Positions 47,162 through 58,362 of a stretch of 64,000 bases of DNA are shown here, in pieces. The stretch's first letter is position 1; the number at the start of each line of letters is the position of its first letter. The translations under genes were made by a program, and so were the position numbers. Origin of the DNA: Gerris lacustris (Eukaryota > Arthropoda > Insecta > Hemiptera > Gerridae); contig OX578276.1 in NCBI GenBank assembly GCA_951217055.1, positions 135,909,787 through 135,973,786 on the forward strand. Direction: 5' to 3'. The notes below the pieces were generated by a model. That model saw nothing but the letters and a program-made list of their open reading frames with translations. It did not search any database and had not been told where the DNA came from.

Positions 47162-48100
47162 AATTTTTTAGGGTCCGTAGGCAAAACCAAAGACCCTTAT
47201 ATTTTCCTGCGTGTGTCTGTCCGTCCGTCCTCTCGCGTGCTCTCACGGCTACACCATTCGTCCGATAACTTTGAAATTTGGCATGTATGTGTCTTGTACC
47301 TGCCCACATATTTTAAAAATATAGCGACTTAAAAAAATATTTTTCAAAAAAATTAGGGTAAAAAAACTTAAGGGTTAAATTTTTTTTATTTTTTTTCGAC
47401 ACCGTGAGGGGTATCATATGAAAGGGTACGTCAAGCTGATTACAAAAATATATAATTCTTTGGTTATAACTTTGATAGGGCGAGCGTAGGCGAGTTTGAA
47501 GTGGGTGTGAAACGTGTCCCCCCCCCCCCCTTCTATCTCGCTTATGTGAAGTGCAAAAAATCCTGAATATTCTTCGACCAAAAGTAAAGATACCACTTTT
47601 TGGAAATTTCGAAAAAAATCGAAAGGGTACGTCGAGCTGATTACAAAAATATATAATTCTTTGGTTATAACTTTGATAGGGCGAGCGTAGGCGAGTTTTT
47701 AAGCGGGTTTGAAACGTGTCCCCTCCCCCCCTCTATCTCGCTTATGTGAAGTGCAAAAAATCTGAAAAAATTCCTGAACATCCTTCGACCAAAAGTAAAG
47801 ATACCACTTTTTGGAAATTTCTAAAAAAATATTATTTTAGTTTTTATTGAAAAAATACGGTTTTTTATAATTATGGTCTTTTCGATGAATTTATATGGTT
47901 GTAGTCCGGTTCAGTGGCAAAAAAATACTTTATCAGAGTGAGTTTTGAGAATATTAGACCCTTAGAATGGTTCAAAGTAAGCTTTTTAGCATTTTAAAAA
48001 ACATTGTTTAGAAAGTTTACAGTTAAACACTATATAGTGTGGCCTACGGACCCTCGCTGTGTGCTGACTAGCACACACTTGACCTGTTTATTTTATAAAT
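47162..48100 (+). mobile_element. HINE-E copy 2 with approximately 200-bp internal duplication
   Basis: It starts TTTTTTAGGGTCCGTAGGCA and has GTCTGTCCGTCCGTCC, the long poly(C) block, GCCTACGGACCCTCGC and the terminal hairpin GTGTGCTGACTAGCACAC. A segment of about 200 bp, from GGGTACGTCAAGCTGATTAC to AAATTTCGAAAAAAATCG (47425-47624), is repeated in tandem at 47625-47830. Confidence 0.75.
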
Positions 48101-48394
48101 GATAAAGATACCCTCAAACCGGAACTTAATATCTCAATTCTAACCGGCGATATTAAGCCGTTTCCGCACTTTTGGATCACCCTGTATATCAATCTTAATT
48201 TTCATAAGTTACTTCAATTGACAGTCATCATATTTTCTCATGATACTTTATCTTTACTTTTTGTACTCAAATCTTTAAACAACCTTTTTAAGCTGTTTAA
48301 GGCTGTTTAAAATTACGAAAACAAAATCTTCTTTCTATTTTCCCATGAGAAATAAGTACATCATTTGTAAACTATAACCTTTTAATTATTTAAC

Positions 48395-49150
48395 GTTTTA
48401 AATACTTTCATAATAAAAAAAAATGGCTGAGGGAATGCCGCCTTGCCTCAATCCTCTCCTTATTTTGATGAGCTTTGAAGCATTTTCTAATTCCATTTTC
48501 ATCTCAGCATTTCTATAGATATCTTTAAGGATTTTACTGTTGTTCTTTTTCAATATTGTTCTTTTTAAAGCATTCCATAATCGAATTAGTAAAGACACTA
48601 TCAAATGCTTTCTTAATCTACAGAGCAAAGGTAGAAAGGAAAGTTGTATTATGTAGCTGTATCCAAAACTTGCTCATGTACTATGATATTTGTCGAAACA
48701 TTTTTCTTAAACCCAACTTGGTCTGTTGGAGTGTTCTCATTGAGGTGATTACTTATTCTTCTATTTAAAAAACTTTATATACTGATGAAAAGAGATTAAT
48801 TTGTCGATAATTCTTAATATTTAGTTTATTTCCCTTCTTAAATAGAAGGATTAACTTAGAATAAAGCCTCCATAAAGAGTTTTACTCATCTCATCGAGAT
48901 ATTTATCATAAATCCACTGCTCTAACTTACTTCAAATGTCTTTTGATATCTCAGAAAATTCTTTCTTCTTCTCCTCATTTATTTCTTTTAGGATTCTTCT
49001 TTTTTCTTCGCATTACTCTGATCCTATAAGCTACTTTAGAACTTTCTTTTATAATATCTAATATCTGTTATTATTATTTCCTAATAATCTATACTTTGAA
49101 CCTCCTCTCGTTTATTTTATTTTATTTTTTGTGATAAAATATATACAAAG
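48395..49150 (-). pseudogene. RTE-like LINE reverse-transcriptase remnant, frameshifted
   Basis: On the minus strand, reading through at least two frameshifts and several stops: NIKNYRQINLFSSVYKVF (RT motif around 'NYRPISLLS..YK'), then KKAFDSVFTNSIMECFKK (motif with catalytic Asp region), then RNAEMKMELENASKLIKIRR followed by GLRQGGIPSAIF (the 'RGV+QGDPLSP.LF' box, with D replaced). The order and spacing match LINE RT domains of the RTE group (family knowledge). The YxDD region would lie to the left and is lost. Confidence 0.7.
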
Positions 49151-49164
49151 ATACTATTTCCTCC

Positions 49165-49577
49165 CAGCTATGTGATCGTTCTACAGAACGAAAAATATTT
49201 TATGTCTCCGATTTCAAAAATTCACAAAAAAAGACAGAAATCCGTTTTTGACATCACGGATTATATTTGATTCCGTGTCTGGCTGTCAGTCTGGTCTGTC
49301 GCTCAATTTTTGCGATCCAACATATCTAAAAAACCGCATCTTATTTTAATGAAATTTGGATGGTGACCTAAAATTTAAATTTTGTTGTGACAATCATCAT
49401 CCTATTGTTAATCCCATATAGGTTTCAACTTTCTGGGCCCATTTGTTTATCTTCCACATGCGCACAAACATACATTTATCTTCAAAAGTACCTACTCATC
49501 AGATTTTTATAAAAGTTGGATGGTTGTTGGTAAAAGGTAGAATGCGAGAAAGCTATGTGCCACATCAATTGGCAGAT
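49165..49577 (-). mobile_element. HINE-A copy
   Basis: It runs from CAGCTATGTGATCGTTCTAC, with TCTCCGATTTCAAAAATTC, to GAAAGCTATGTGCCACATCA ATTGGCAG. The interior is shortened. It is inserted between the two LINE remnants. Confidence 0.7.
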
Positions 49578-49943
49578 TCTTTGTTTCTCTCACTAGAACC
49601 AAAATATGAATAAAGTAAAAAGTGTATTAACTCAACGGTTTCCCAAGGTGCCTAAGTTGCGTCAGAGTGCCCTAAGCAGCCGCAACTTCCTCTTAGAGAC
49701 GCTGCAAAAATTTAAAAAATGTTATTTTATTTCTAGTTTCATTGAATTGCAGTGGGTTGATTAACACTATGCATTTATTCCTACAGGAGAGCAATTTACT
49801 CACCTTTTAAAGTGAATTAAAGGAATTTGACCAGGCACCCTATGTCAAATAGGGTGACATGGAATCAATTAGCTTTAGGTGGGGTAAAAGTTGACCAAAA
49901 AGTTAAAATATTTTAATTTATGTTATTTCTGCTCATTATACTT
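49578..49943. other. no gene seen
   Basis: Contains CCTAAGTTGCGTCAGAGTGC and neighbouring GC-richer sequence that I cannot classify. Confidence 0.35.
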
Positions 49944-50094
49944 CCAAAGAGCTTCCGTTACCAATCTGTAAGCTCAGAAGCAAAAAAGGGGGAAAAATTA
50001 AATATATTAGACTATAATGGGTTGCAGAAGCATAAAATCAGTGAATTACGTGATAGGATGCGAGGAAGCAGTGCCACACTAATTGGCAGACAAT
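49944..50094. mobile_element. HINE-A fusion of two ends
   Basis: The right-end hairpin (AGCTTCCGTTACCAATCTGT) is followed after 60 bp by the opposite-end sequence in inverse orientation (GATGCGAGGAAGCAGTGCCA, then CACTAATTGGCAG). Most of the element is missing. Confidence 0.55.
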
Positions 50095-50096
50095 TT

Positions 50097-50575
50097 TTTT
50101 GCTTCCGACCTTACCGAAGGTAACGGAAGCTATGTGATCGTTCTGAAGAACGAACAAATTTTAGGTCTCCGATTTCAAATATTCCAAGACAGAAATCCGT
50201 TTCAGACATCAGGGAACATTTTTGGTTCCGTCGTGTCTGTTAGTCTGTCGTTCAATTTTTGCGAAGCAACATATCTTAAAAACTACAGGTCCAATTATGA
50301 AATTTGGGTGGTTGGCCATAATTAGCCCATTGTTGGTCCCATATAAGTTTCATCCTTCTGCGTCTATTTGTTTCTCTTCCACATGCGCACAAACATGCAT
50401 TTATTTAAACCTTTTGCTAAATTGATACTTTAAAATCAAAACAAGTTTGACAGATTAAAAAGCAGGGGAAACAATTAATCAAATTAGAAAGCAATGGCCT
50501 GTAAAAGTATAAAATCAATTAGTACGTCATAGGATGCGAGGAAGCTATGTGCCACACCAATTGACAGTCTATATT
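50097..50575 (-). mobile_element. HINE-A copy
   Basis: Starts GCTTCCGACCTTACCGAAGG, ends GAAGCTATGTGCCACACCAA TTGACAG. Contains CAGAAATCCGTTTCAGACAT and GTGTCTGTTAGTCTGTCG. Confidence 0.75.
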
Positions 50576-50651
50576 AAATTAAATAACTTTTACCATCTTT
50601 ATTTACCCTTTCACGACCAAACATGAAAAAGTACAACACACATGTTATTTT

Positions 50652-50891
50652 TTAGAATAAGGAACCCCCTCCGCCTCTTATCCCAGATAAACCCATCAGA
50701 TCCCATTGAACATGTTCCAACTCTGAAATTAGTTCTGTTTGCTTACTTTTGCCCCGTAATGTTCTAGAGTTTTTGCTATATATTGTCAATTTTGAATGAT
50801 GATTGACTATTGTTTGACTAGTTGACTGGATATTTATCAATGTGTTTAATGCTTTATCTTGATTTTCTTCCCCTAATGTATATGTTTTCAA
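50652..50891 (-). pseudogene. RTE-like LINE endonuclease N-terminal remnant
   Basis: The frame contains SRTLRGKSKQTELISELEHV then QWDLMGLSGIRG. The 'N.RTL......L..EL....WD..GL.E.R' pattern is the start of the APE endonuclease domain in RTE-type LINEs (family knowledge). The catalytic Glu reads G (SGIRG for SEIRG). Same strand and order as the RT remnant at 48395-49150, so both are probably parts of one LINE split by HINE-A insertions. Confidence 0.6.
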
Positions 50892-50924
50892 TAGTTTTTT
50901 AAATCGTGTTGAATTTGATCGTAT

Positions 50925-51209
50925 AATGGAGGTACTTCTTCGAAATCTAACAAACAGGTTTTAAGTACACCAAAAACAAAACTTATTGGTTTTATGTGTA
51001 GTGTCGAAGAACACATCCTCTATAATTGTACAAAACTTGGCTTTTGTGCGAGATATGGTAGTAAGGACTTAATAAACAACAATTGTAAAAAGTGCCCAGG
51101 AAAATCGGGAAACTGTGAATTGCCGCTAGATAGCGCAACCTGTATTAATTTTAGATGGTTACCTTTTCTCTTTGGTTATCTTGTACTTTGTTTAAGTGCA
51201 GGTTATTAA
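50925..51209 (+). CDS. hypothetical cysteine-rich ORF with hydrophobic C-terminus
   Basis: Open for about 95 codons, with an ATG at 50994 that would give 71 residues. It contains closely spaced cysteines: NCTKLGFCARYG, NNNCKKCPGKSGNCELP and TCINFRW. It ends in a hydrophobic segment, WLPFLFGYLVLCLSAGY, before the stop. The composition is more protein-like than chance frames here, with mixed codons and a Cys-rich head followed by a membrane-like tail. I do not recognise a family, and no splice or promoter evidence is visible. It could be a terminal exon of another gene, a transposon-encoded product or chance. Confidence 0.3.
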   Translation, partial: NGGTSSKSNKQVLSTPKTKLIGFMCSVEEHILYNCTKLGFCARYGSKDLINNNCKKCPGKSGNCELPLDSATCINFRWLPFLFGYLVLCLSAGY

Positions 51210-51329
51210 TTTGTTACCTCTGTATTAATATACTTTTATTTATATTTCTGTCAGTGTTCTCTTGTGAACTTTAGTTTTTGCTGCTTAAATGTAAATAACT
51301 CTTAAATTTTGCTTAGTATAAGTTTTTAT

Positions 51330-52564
51330 TACTACGTTTTTATTAGCTTGCTTTCTTGTTTGTTTGTTTGTTTGTTTGTCCGGTACAAATCTGGCAATCG
51401 ATTTCTAACTAACTTCCCGAATAGCTGGACATTTGAAACTTTTAGCATAGCTCAGAACACGATGACAATGCATTATTTTAATACTTTTAGCTATCTTTCA
51501 GCAGAATTTAATTAGTTTTCAGCAAATTTTGCTGTACGGAAAGTGAGTTCGGAAAAATTATTTTATTATTTTAGAAAAAGTTATTTTATTTGTTTTGCCA
51601 TGTCCAATATTTACGCAATCTTCATTTTGACGGATCTCAAATTTGTGATAGATAAATATTGAATGACAGAAAAACCGGAAATATCGATTATATTATTTAT
51701 ATTATTTCAAATATATCGATGGCACGCTTTAAGGTGGGTTCACAGCTAGCGGATACTTATTTGCGGAGGGCTATATAGATAACAATATATTCTTCGGAGA
51801 ACCGCCGAGACAGAGGACGGAAGTCGTTGTTTCCCTCCCCTCGAGTTTCGGTCGGTCAGGTTATAAACAAAGCCAATTATAACATCGTTTTTTCAACTTG
51901 AATTTAGTTCTCTTGCTTAAAAAAACTTATATAATTAAGATTATAGATTAGTACTTTTAATATTATATAAATAACAAATAGGTATATAATCAAGGAACAG
52001 AATCCTTCAAATAAGAATCCTTCAAATAATGAAGGAACAGATATAAAAAAAATACGGACATAATACACGGATGAAGATAAAACACTGATAAAAAACGTAT
52101 ATTAAACAGATGCAATACAGATTATAATAAAAATAATGTAGGAACAAATTCAGATACACAATATAATATAATAAACAATTTTAATATAAAAACAAATAGG
52201 AAATAAGAAGAGGACTAATTGAAGGTTTCATACAGGTTCTAAAGCGGCACCGCAAAAAAGATGGTTTGGAACCAACTTTCGGCGGCACCGTAAAAGAGTT
52301 GCCATAGATGAATCCCTCCGGGCCTCTGCAATTACGGATCCGCTAGCTATGAACCCACCTTTAGATTTGGTGTTGGGGAGATCCGTTGTACAAAGATTTA
52401 TCCTTTTATAGGTTTAAAATCAGCTCTTTAGATGGTTGTCATTTATGTGAAGTAAATAAATTTGGAACTATTTTTCTTATTTACTAAAATTATATATTAT
52501 ATAACAATAACAATTATATTATCAACATTACATACAATTAGACAAAAAATTTAAAAACGTAGTA
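51330..52564 (+). mobile_element. MITE-D copy 2, split by a Harbinger-like MITE
   Basis: Ends CTACGTTTTTA/TAAAAACGTAG with TA flanks, as in copies 1 and 3. The left part is 51330-51731, the right 52361-52564. Removing the insertion and one TTA restores the family length of about 603 bp. Confidence 0.8.
51732..52360. mobile_element. PIF/Harbinger-like MITE, 629 bp, TTA target duplication
   Basis: The terminal repeats AGGTGGGTTCACAGCTAGCG and (inverse) AGGTGGGTTCATAGCTAGCG are nearly identical for about 24 bp. TTA flanks both sides (51729-51731 and 52361-52363). The empty site GCTTTAGATTTGG is seen intact at about 58161 in MITE-D copy 3. A 3-bp TTA duplication is typical of PIF/Harbinger elements (family knowledge). 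No transposase. Confidence 0.8.
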
Positions 52565-52668
52565 TATAAAAAGTTCTTTTTATCTTGAAATTTTTTTTAG
52601 ATTCATTTTCTAGATTTTCTATTCTTTTAAGATTTATTGCATCTACATGGTAAACTTTTCTTATTTTA

Positions 52669-53446
52669 AATAATAAACAAATAGATGAAGTGTGTGCTAG
52701 TCAGCACACAGCGAGGGTCCGTATGCAACCCTGTATAGTTTAAGAAGTACCCTATTGATGGTGTTTTTAAAATGCTAAAAAGCTTACTTTGAACTATCCT
52801 ATGGGTCTGATATTCTCAAAACACATAAACAAACTTCTGATAAAGAATTTTTTTGCCACTGAACCAGACTACAACCATATAAATACATCGTACACCATAG
52901 TTATAAAAAACGTATTTTGTCAATTAAAAAAAAAATACTATTTTTTTCGAAATTTCCAAAAAGTGGTATCTTTACATTTGGTCGAAGAATGTTCAGGAAT
53001 TTTTTCAGATTTTTTGCACTTCACATAAGCGAGATAGAAGGGGGGGGGGGGGACACATTTCACACCCACTTCAAACTTGCCTACGCTCGCCCTATCAAAG
53101 TTATAACCAAAGAATTATTTCACGTGGCGTGACTTTTTCTTTCTTCATTTAAAGAATTATATATTTTTGTAATCAGCTCGACATACCCTTTCATATGATA
53201 CCCCTCACGGTGTCCAAAAAAAAAAAAAAAAATTGTAACCCTTAAGTTTTTTTAACCTAATTTTTTTGAAAAATATTTTTTTTAAGTCGCTATATTTTTA
53301 AAATATGTGGGTAGGTTCAAGACACATACATGCCAAATTTCAAAGTGATCGGACGAAAGGTGTAGCCGTGAGAGCAGGCGACCGGCGGACGGACAGACAC
53401 ACGCAGGAAAATATAGGGTCCTTGGTTTTGCCTACGGACCCTAAAA
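52669..53446 (-). mobile_element. HINE-E copy 3
   Basis: It starts with hairpin GTGTGCTAGTCAGCACAC then AGCGAGGGTCCGTATGC, has a run of about 13 G, and ends GACGGACAGACACACGCAGG, GGTTTTGCCTACGGACCCTA. A stretch of about 30 bp, with CACGTGGCGTGACTTTTTCT, interrupts near 53120. Confidence 0.75.
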
Positions 53447-53454
53447 ATGCTTTT

Positions 53455-54700
53455 AACTTTTCTTATTTTAAATTATAACCGAAACGTCGGCTCTTATGAG
53501 AATGTTGTAAGTTTTGTTGTTGTGTCACCGAACCCTGGGTTTTTCTTAAATATTCGCTGTCAATGTGTTATAGTTATATCGTTTTAATATGTATGAATAT
53601 TTACGTCATATTAATATCACGAAGAACTAAAAACAAAACATCCACCATTAAAATCCGCCTCAAAGGATTTTACAATCGGCAATTTTGGTTCAAAATGATG
53701 GCCATTTACTAATTTGGAACCACGCCCTCTCAGTTTATCTGTCACCATACTTCTATGAAACGCTAAAATAAAATCATTGCATTTTTTTAATATTAACTAT
53801 ATTATCGTCCCCCTTACGCCAGATCCACGAATGTGCAATTTTCACATTTTGGGTTTATTGGCTATTTGGATTTGTTGTATTATAATCTATGTTGTGCCAG
53901 AACCCCGAATTCGTCTGCAATGTATCAGCTGATATTGGCTATTGCAGTTTGATGAATATGAAATACTGAAACAATAAATGTGCATTTTCAGGAAGAAGGG
54001 GGTGGGTATGCTAGGGGGGAAAAATTGCCTGACTAATAAGCCCAATACCATGTTGCTGTACATAAAAAAAAAAATTAAAATAGAATAGCTGAATTATGGA
54101 ATAGAATGCTAACTATGGATCATAAACTGTAAAACGTCTTTTCCCAACACTGTGGAATTTGTACGTTCATGGTTCTGGCATAAGGGAGACGTTATGTAAA
54201 ATTCAAACACCACTAACTGACTGACAGACACATCACGATATCTTTGAAACCACTAGTGCCATAACAATGAAATTTTGTAGGTAGGGTTCTCTTACCCCCT
54301 AAGTGCTCGTTAAGAAATATGTTTACAATCCACCATCTTGATTCAAGATGGCGGTCATTTATATGCGGGAAAATGGTGGACGCAACTCTAACGTTTTGTC
54401 GGAGGCTTATTGATGTCACTACTTCTTTGAAACGCTCTAATAAAATCATTGTATTTTGTGTAATAATTTCTAAAATAATATTAACTATTTATAAAATTTA
54501 AATACCACTGACTGACACATCACGATATCTTTGAAACCATTAGAGCTATGACTATGAAATTTTGTAAGTAGGTTCCTCTTACCCCCTAGGTGCTCGTTAA
54601 GAAATATTTTTACAATTCAATTTTAAATAAAATTATTGCATTTTGTATCATCATTTCTAAAATAACATTAATGTCTGCCGAGGCGGGATTTTCAGAAATT
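53455..54700. repeat. family H: tandem and diverged copies with 'CACGATATCTTTGAAACCA'
   Basis: A unit with ACTGACTGACAGACACATCA, CACGATATCTTTGAAACCAC, TTACCCCCTAAGTGCTCGTT and AAACGCTCTAATAAAATCAT occurs at 54200-54490, partly again at 54500-54690, and in diverged form at 53640-53800. The unit contains AAGATGGCGGTC. It may be a further HINE-like family. At 53478, ATAACCGAAACGTCGGCTC looks like a truncated Penelope-type end. Confidence 0.5.
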
Positions 54701-54950
54701 TGATTTATATGAGCTTAGACTGATTTTCCGAAAGGTAAAATTAAGCTTCTCTTTAGGATGTAAACCTGTATTATATCAACAAAAGATAAATTCCAATTTA
54801 AACCCAAGGATTCGATAAGACACGTGGGTTGGGGCTGAATACTACCTCTGTTTTATTTGGAAAATTAATATTTAATACTGTTTTCCCAGTACTTAAAGAA
54901 TCTACTTAAAATGATTTTCCAATTATTTTATCCTATAGGAGAGCTATACC

Positions 54951-54951
<1 letters not shown>

Positions 54952-55038
<87 letters not shown>
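54952..55038. repeat. (TA)n then (GA)n microsatellite
   Basis: About 66 bp TA followed by about 20 bp GA. Confidence 0.95.
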
Positions 55039-55889
55039 TTTAGGAAACTTCAAGGCATCTAAATATTATCTATTAGTAAAATCAACACTAATTAAAAATT
55101 AATAATTCCGTAGTGAATGACGTGAATCTAGCTAGTGTTATATAAAATAGCAATATATAAATATTATATTGTATTTGTAATAAATAGCAAAAGCTTTAGT
55201 GAGAATAAAAAGAAAGACACTTTATTTGTTTCAAAGTTGCGTTTTCTTTTTATACTGGTCTTACTTTATTTTAAGTTACATTTTTGTTATAGTGCATTCC
55301 AAAGTCTAGACCTTTGTCTCGAGTTTGCTACAAATCCGACATTCTATCCTTATTTGACCTTCCTCGTTTTCTTTTCTTTCGTTTAAATTCAAATGTAAAT
55401 GCTTTACTCAACCAAAAACCAAGAAACTTTTATAAAATAAAATGGAGATAAATGCAGTTAAAAGAGGATTTTTTTCTTGTTAAAATAAATAGGGCAGTAA
55501 AAAAAAGGAAGCATTTCTCTTAAAAAGAAGTCAATGACATCTAGAGACAGTAAAAAAGTAACAAATTAAGTCCTTTCCCTAACCGGACCTTAAGTTTCAA
55601 CTTGAATCCTTCTTTAAAGATTTTTTTTATAGTTGTGTCTCTTTTTATTCTATATTTCCATTTCTTTCTTTTTCATTTAATAGTAGCTCATAATAGTTGC
55701 AATATAATAAAAAAGATCAATTCTTTCATTTTATATTGTTTATACCACTTATAATGCAGGATTACCTAGTTTCCGAGTAAATACAGAGATTTACTTTATA
55801 CTAAAAAAAAAAATTAGAATACATCCGTGTTTTTTTTTTTTTTTTTTTTTTTGTTTTTTTTTTAAATTAAGTAAGTATAAGTTATTGTA
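55039..55889. other. no gene seen; poly(T) at about 55830-55862
   Basis: AT-rich sequence with homopolymer runs. Nothing recognised. Confidence 0.4.
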
Positions 55890-56370
55890 TTGTGTATAAA
55901 ATAATCTTTTGGTGCCTTTTAAGAATATGTGATCGACTAAGTCCGTCGTTGCGGGACATAGTTTGCTTGGCAATAGGCATTTGAAAAAAACAAACCGGTG
56001 GAGAGCGGCCTTGTCCTCCCCATTTTGGTGGACAATGTGATTTTCATGATCCTGAGTACACATTTAGTTAGTAGACCAAAAATCAAGTTGATATTACTGT
56101 ATCACTAGATAGGTTAGTTATTCAAATATTTCTCCAAATCAAAGTGGTCACCTGTCAAGTGACAAAGCAATGTTAACTTGATTTTTGGTTTACTAAGTAA
56201 TTTTGTACACAGGATCATGAAAATCACATTTTCCACAATAATGGGCGGGATATGGCCGTTCTCCAACGATTTGTTTTTTTCAAATGCCTATTTCCAAGCT
56301 ATGTCCCACAGACGAACTAAGCCGACCACATATTCTTAAAAGGCACTAAAAGATTAACTTGTACACAAAA
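55890..56370. mobile_element. 480-bp foldback element
   Basis: The left arm (TGCCTTTTAAGAATATGTG, GCCTATTGCCAAGC in inverse, TTTCATGATCCTG) is mirrored on the right (CAGGATCATGAAAATCACAT, TTCAAATGCCTATTTCCAAG, CATATTCTTAAAAGGCA). The arms are about 200 bp with moderate divergence. Loop about 80 bp. Confidence 0.7.
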
Positions 56371-56570
56371 ATTCTAGCTTGATGTTAGTCAGACACTTTT
56401 TTGCACGCTATCTCCTGGACTAATACTAGATATTGGTTATTTGAAAATTGACAGTTCAATTATATTCACCAAATGAAATGGTTAACGACTTTCAGCATTA
56501 AAGCTATTGTGGTTTTTGGGGTAATAAACTGTTTAATACTGGTCTTAATTTTCATACACCGTAAGTAAAT

Positions 56571-56921
56571 ACAATGAATGGTTTGTATCACTTGTTAAAA
56601 GAAATATTAACACTGTACTATTATAAAATATAAGTTTATTTGTCTTGACCACAATATTTAAATTTCATTCGAAATCAGACCGGTTTCAGCCTCTAAAATA
56701 CTAAGATGTAACAGGTATATACAGTATGACGGCTATCTTCAGTGCCTTTATATTTATAGACTGATCAGTCAGTACCTGTTATATATTAGTATTTTAGAGG
56801 CTGAAACCGGTCTGATTTCGAATGAAATTTAAATATTGTGGTCAAGACAAATAAACTAATATTTTATAATAGTACAGTGTTAATATTCCATTTAACAAGT
56901 AATACAAACGATTCATTATGT
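56571..56921. mobile_element. 350-bp foldback element with hammerhead-like core
   Basis: The arms (AATGAATGGTTTGTATCACT, GTACTATTATAAAATATAAG, GTCTTGACCACAATATTTAA) are inverted on the right with few changes. The left arm contains the motif described at 56678-56746. Confidence 0.7.
56678..56746 (-). ncRNA. hammerhead-like motif with enlarged stem II loop
   Basis: Minus strand: CTGAAGA, stem II AGCC/GGCT separated by about 46 nt, GAAA, CCGGTC with a possible cleavage site after GTC. Stem I pairing around it is weak (about 2 bp). Best read as a decayed or trans-acting form. Confidence 0.35.
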
Positions 56922-57144
56922 TTTTGACTTCCACAAAATCTCTGTCAAAAGAACGAACTTTGTAACTAAATACCATAAAAACAAAAACATGAAAATTCGC
57001 TTTTCTTGGAAATGAGATTTTAAATATTGAAGTATTATTATTTTGGTCAAACTCAAATCAACTTCTTTTGAGCTTTATTTAGAGTTGGTTGATTCCACAA
57101 ATTTCAGGTATAGAGGTAACAAATTTAGCCTGATGATTGTTTGC

Positions 57145-57260
57145 TTTCGAGCTCACCGAAGGCAACTGAAGCAGTTGTGGTCATTCTGAAAAACTATTTT
57201 TTTTAAGACAAATACATTTTAGCCAACAGAATACATTTTTGAATATGATTTTGGACTGGG
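57145..57260 (-). mobile_element. HINE-A fragment
   Basis: TTTCGAGCTCACCGAAGGCA and a hairpin partner, then GTGGTCATTCTGAAAAAC and AACAGAATACATTTTTG. Decayed start of the family. Confidence 0.5.
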
Positions 57261-57699
57261 TGACTGAAGAAATTTACGTTACGCAGAAAAGGACATGAAA
57301 AATATGACGCTCTTAAATATAATACTAGGAAGTTAGGATATAACAGAAGGTAGCTCGGTTTTCACTTTTTAGTGCTATATTTTGCCACTAGAAGCGCACC
57401 ATGGTAACCGTTTTCAGAGATGGAGATGTAAAGGTTGGACAACACTGGAATGTTTTCCATGAAGTGTAGAAAATTTAACAATGTACTAATTCACAATACA
57501 TTCTCTTCATATATTCTACGTATACGAAAAAGTAAAAAAACAAAATAATCGCCCGGATTTTTGACAGATTTTTTTGATTTTCGACAGATTTTTCATAAAA
57601 AAAATATAAAAAAATCGGGTACGGGGTACCTCGGAACTTTTCCTCACTTCAGAGGTCACTAAAGTGGCCTCTCCTGCTGTTTCGCAGCAGAAGGAAGCA

Positions 57700-57740
57700 G
57701 CATTGGACGTGGTCAGTACTTGGATGGGTGACCGTTCTGA
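57700..57740 (+). ncRNA. 5S rRNA-derived fragment
   Basis: GTGGTCAGTACTTGGATGGG then TGACCG matches the conserved 3' half of eukaryotic 5S rRNA (AGUACUUGGAUGGGUGACCG). The 5' half and the 3' closing strand are absent. Either a 5S pseudogene or the head of a 5S-derived SINE (SINE3 type). Confidence 0.6.
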
Positions 57741-57780
57741 ACTAACTGATTTATTATCATTCTTAAAAAAAAACTTATTT

Positions 57781-58362
57781 TACTACGTTTTTATTAGCTT
57801 GTTTTCTTGTTTGGTTGTTTGTTTGTCCGGTACAAATCTGGCAATCGATTTCTAACTTACTTCCCGAATAGCTAGACATTTGAAACTTTTAGCATAGCTC
57901 AGAACACGATGACAGTGCATTATTTTAATACTTTTAGCCATCTTTCAGCAGAATTTAATTGGTTTTCAGCAAATTTTGCTGAACGGAAAGTTAGTTCGCA
58001 AAAAATCCGCAAGTTATTTTATTTGTTTTGCCATATCCCATATTTACGCAATCTTCATTTTGACGGGTCTTAAATTTGTGATACATAAACATTGAATGAC
58101 AGCAAAACAGGAAATATCGATTATATTATTTATATTATTACAAATATATCGCTGGCACGCTTTAGATTTGGTGTTGGGGAGATCCGTTGTACAAAGATTT
58201 GTCCTTTTATAGGTTTAAGATCAGCTCTCTTTATGGTTGTCATTTATGTGAAGTAAATAAATTTTGAACTATTTTTTTTCACTAACATTATATATTATAT
58301 AACAATAACAATTATATTATCTACATTACATACGATTCAACAGAAAATTTAAAAACGTAGTA
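57781..58362 (+). mobile_element. MITE-D copy 3
   Basis: Ends CTACGTTTTTA/TAAAAACGTAG flanked by TA, 582 bp. Carries the uninterrupted site GCTTTAGATTTGG that is split in copy 2. Confidence 0.8.

Noticed and set aside
45454..53132. Recurring frame with '...HISEIEGGGGDTFHTHFK' in three places
   Set aside because: It belongs to HINE-E copies and runs across a G or C homopolymer of different lengths. The frame is not maintained and no start is shared, so it is probably not a protein.
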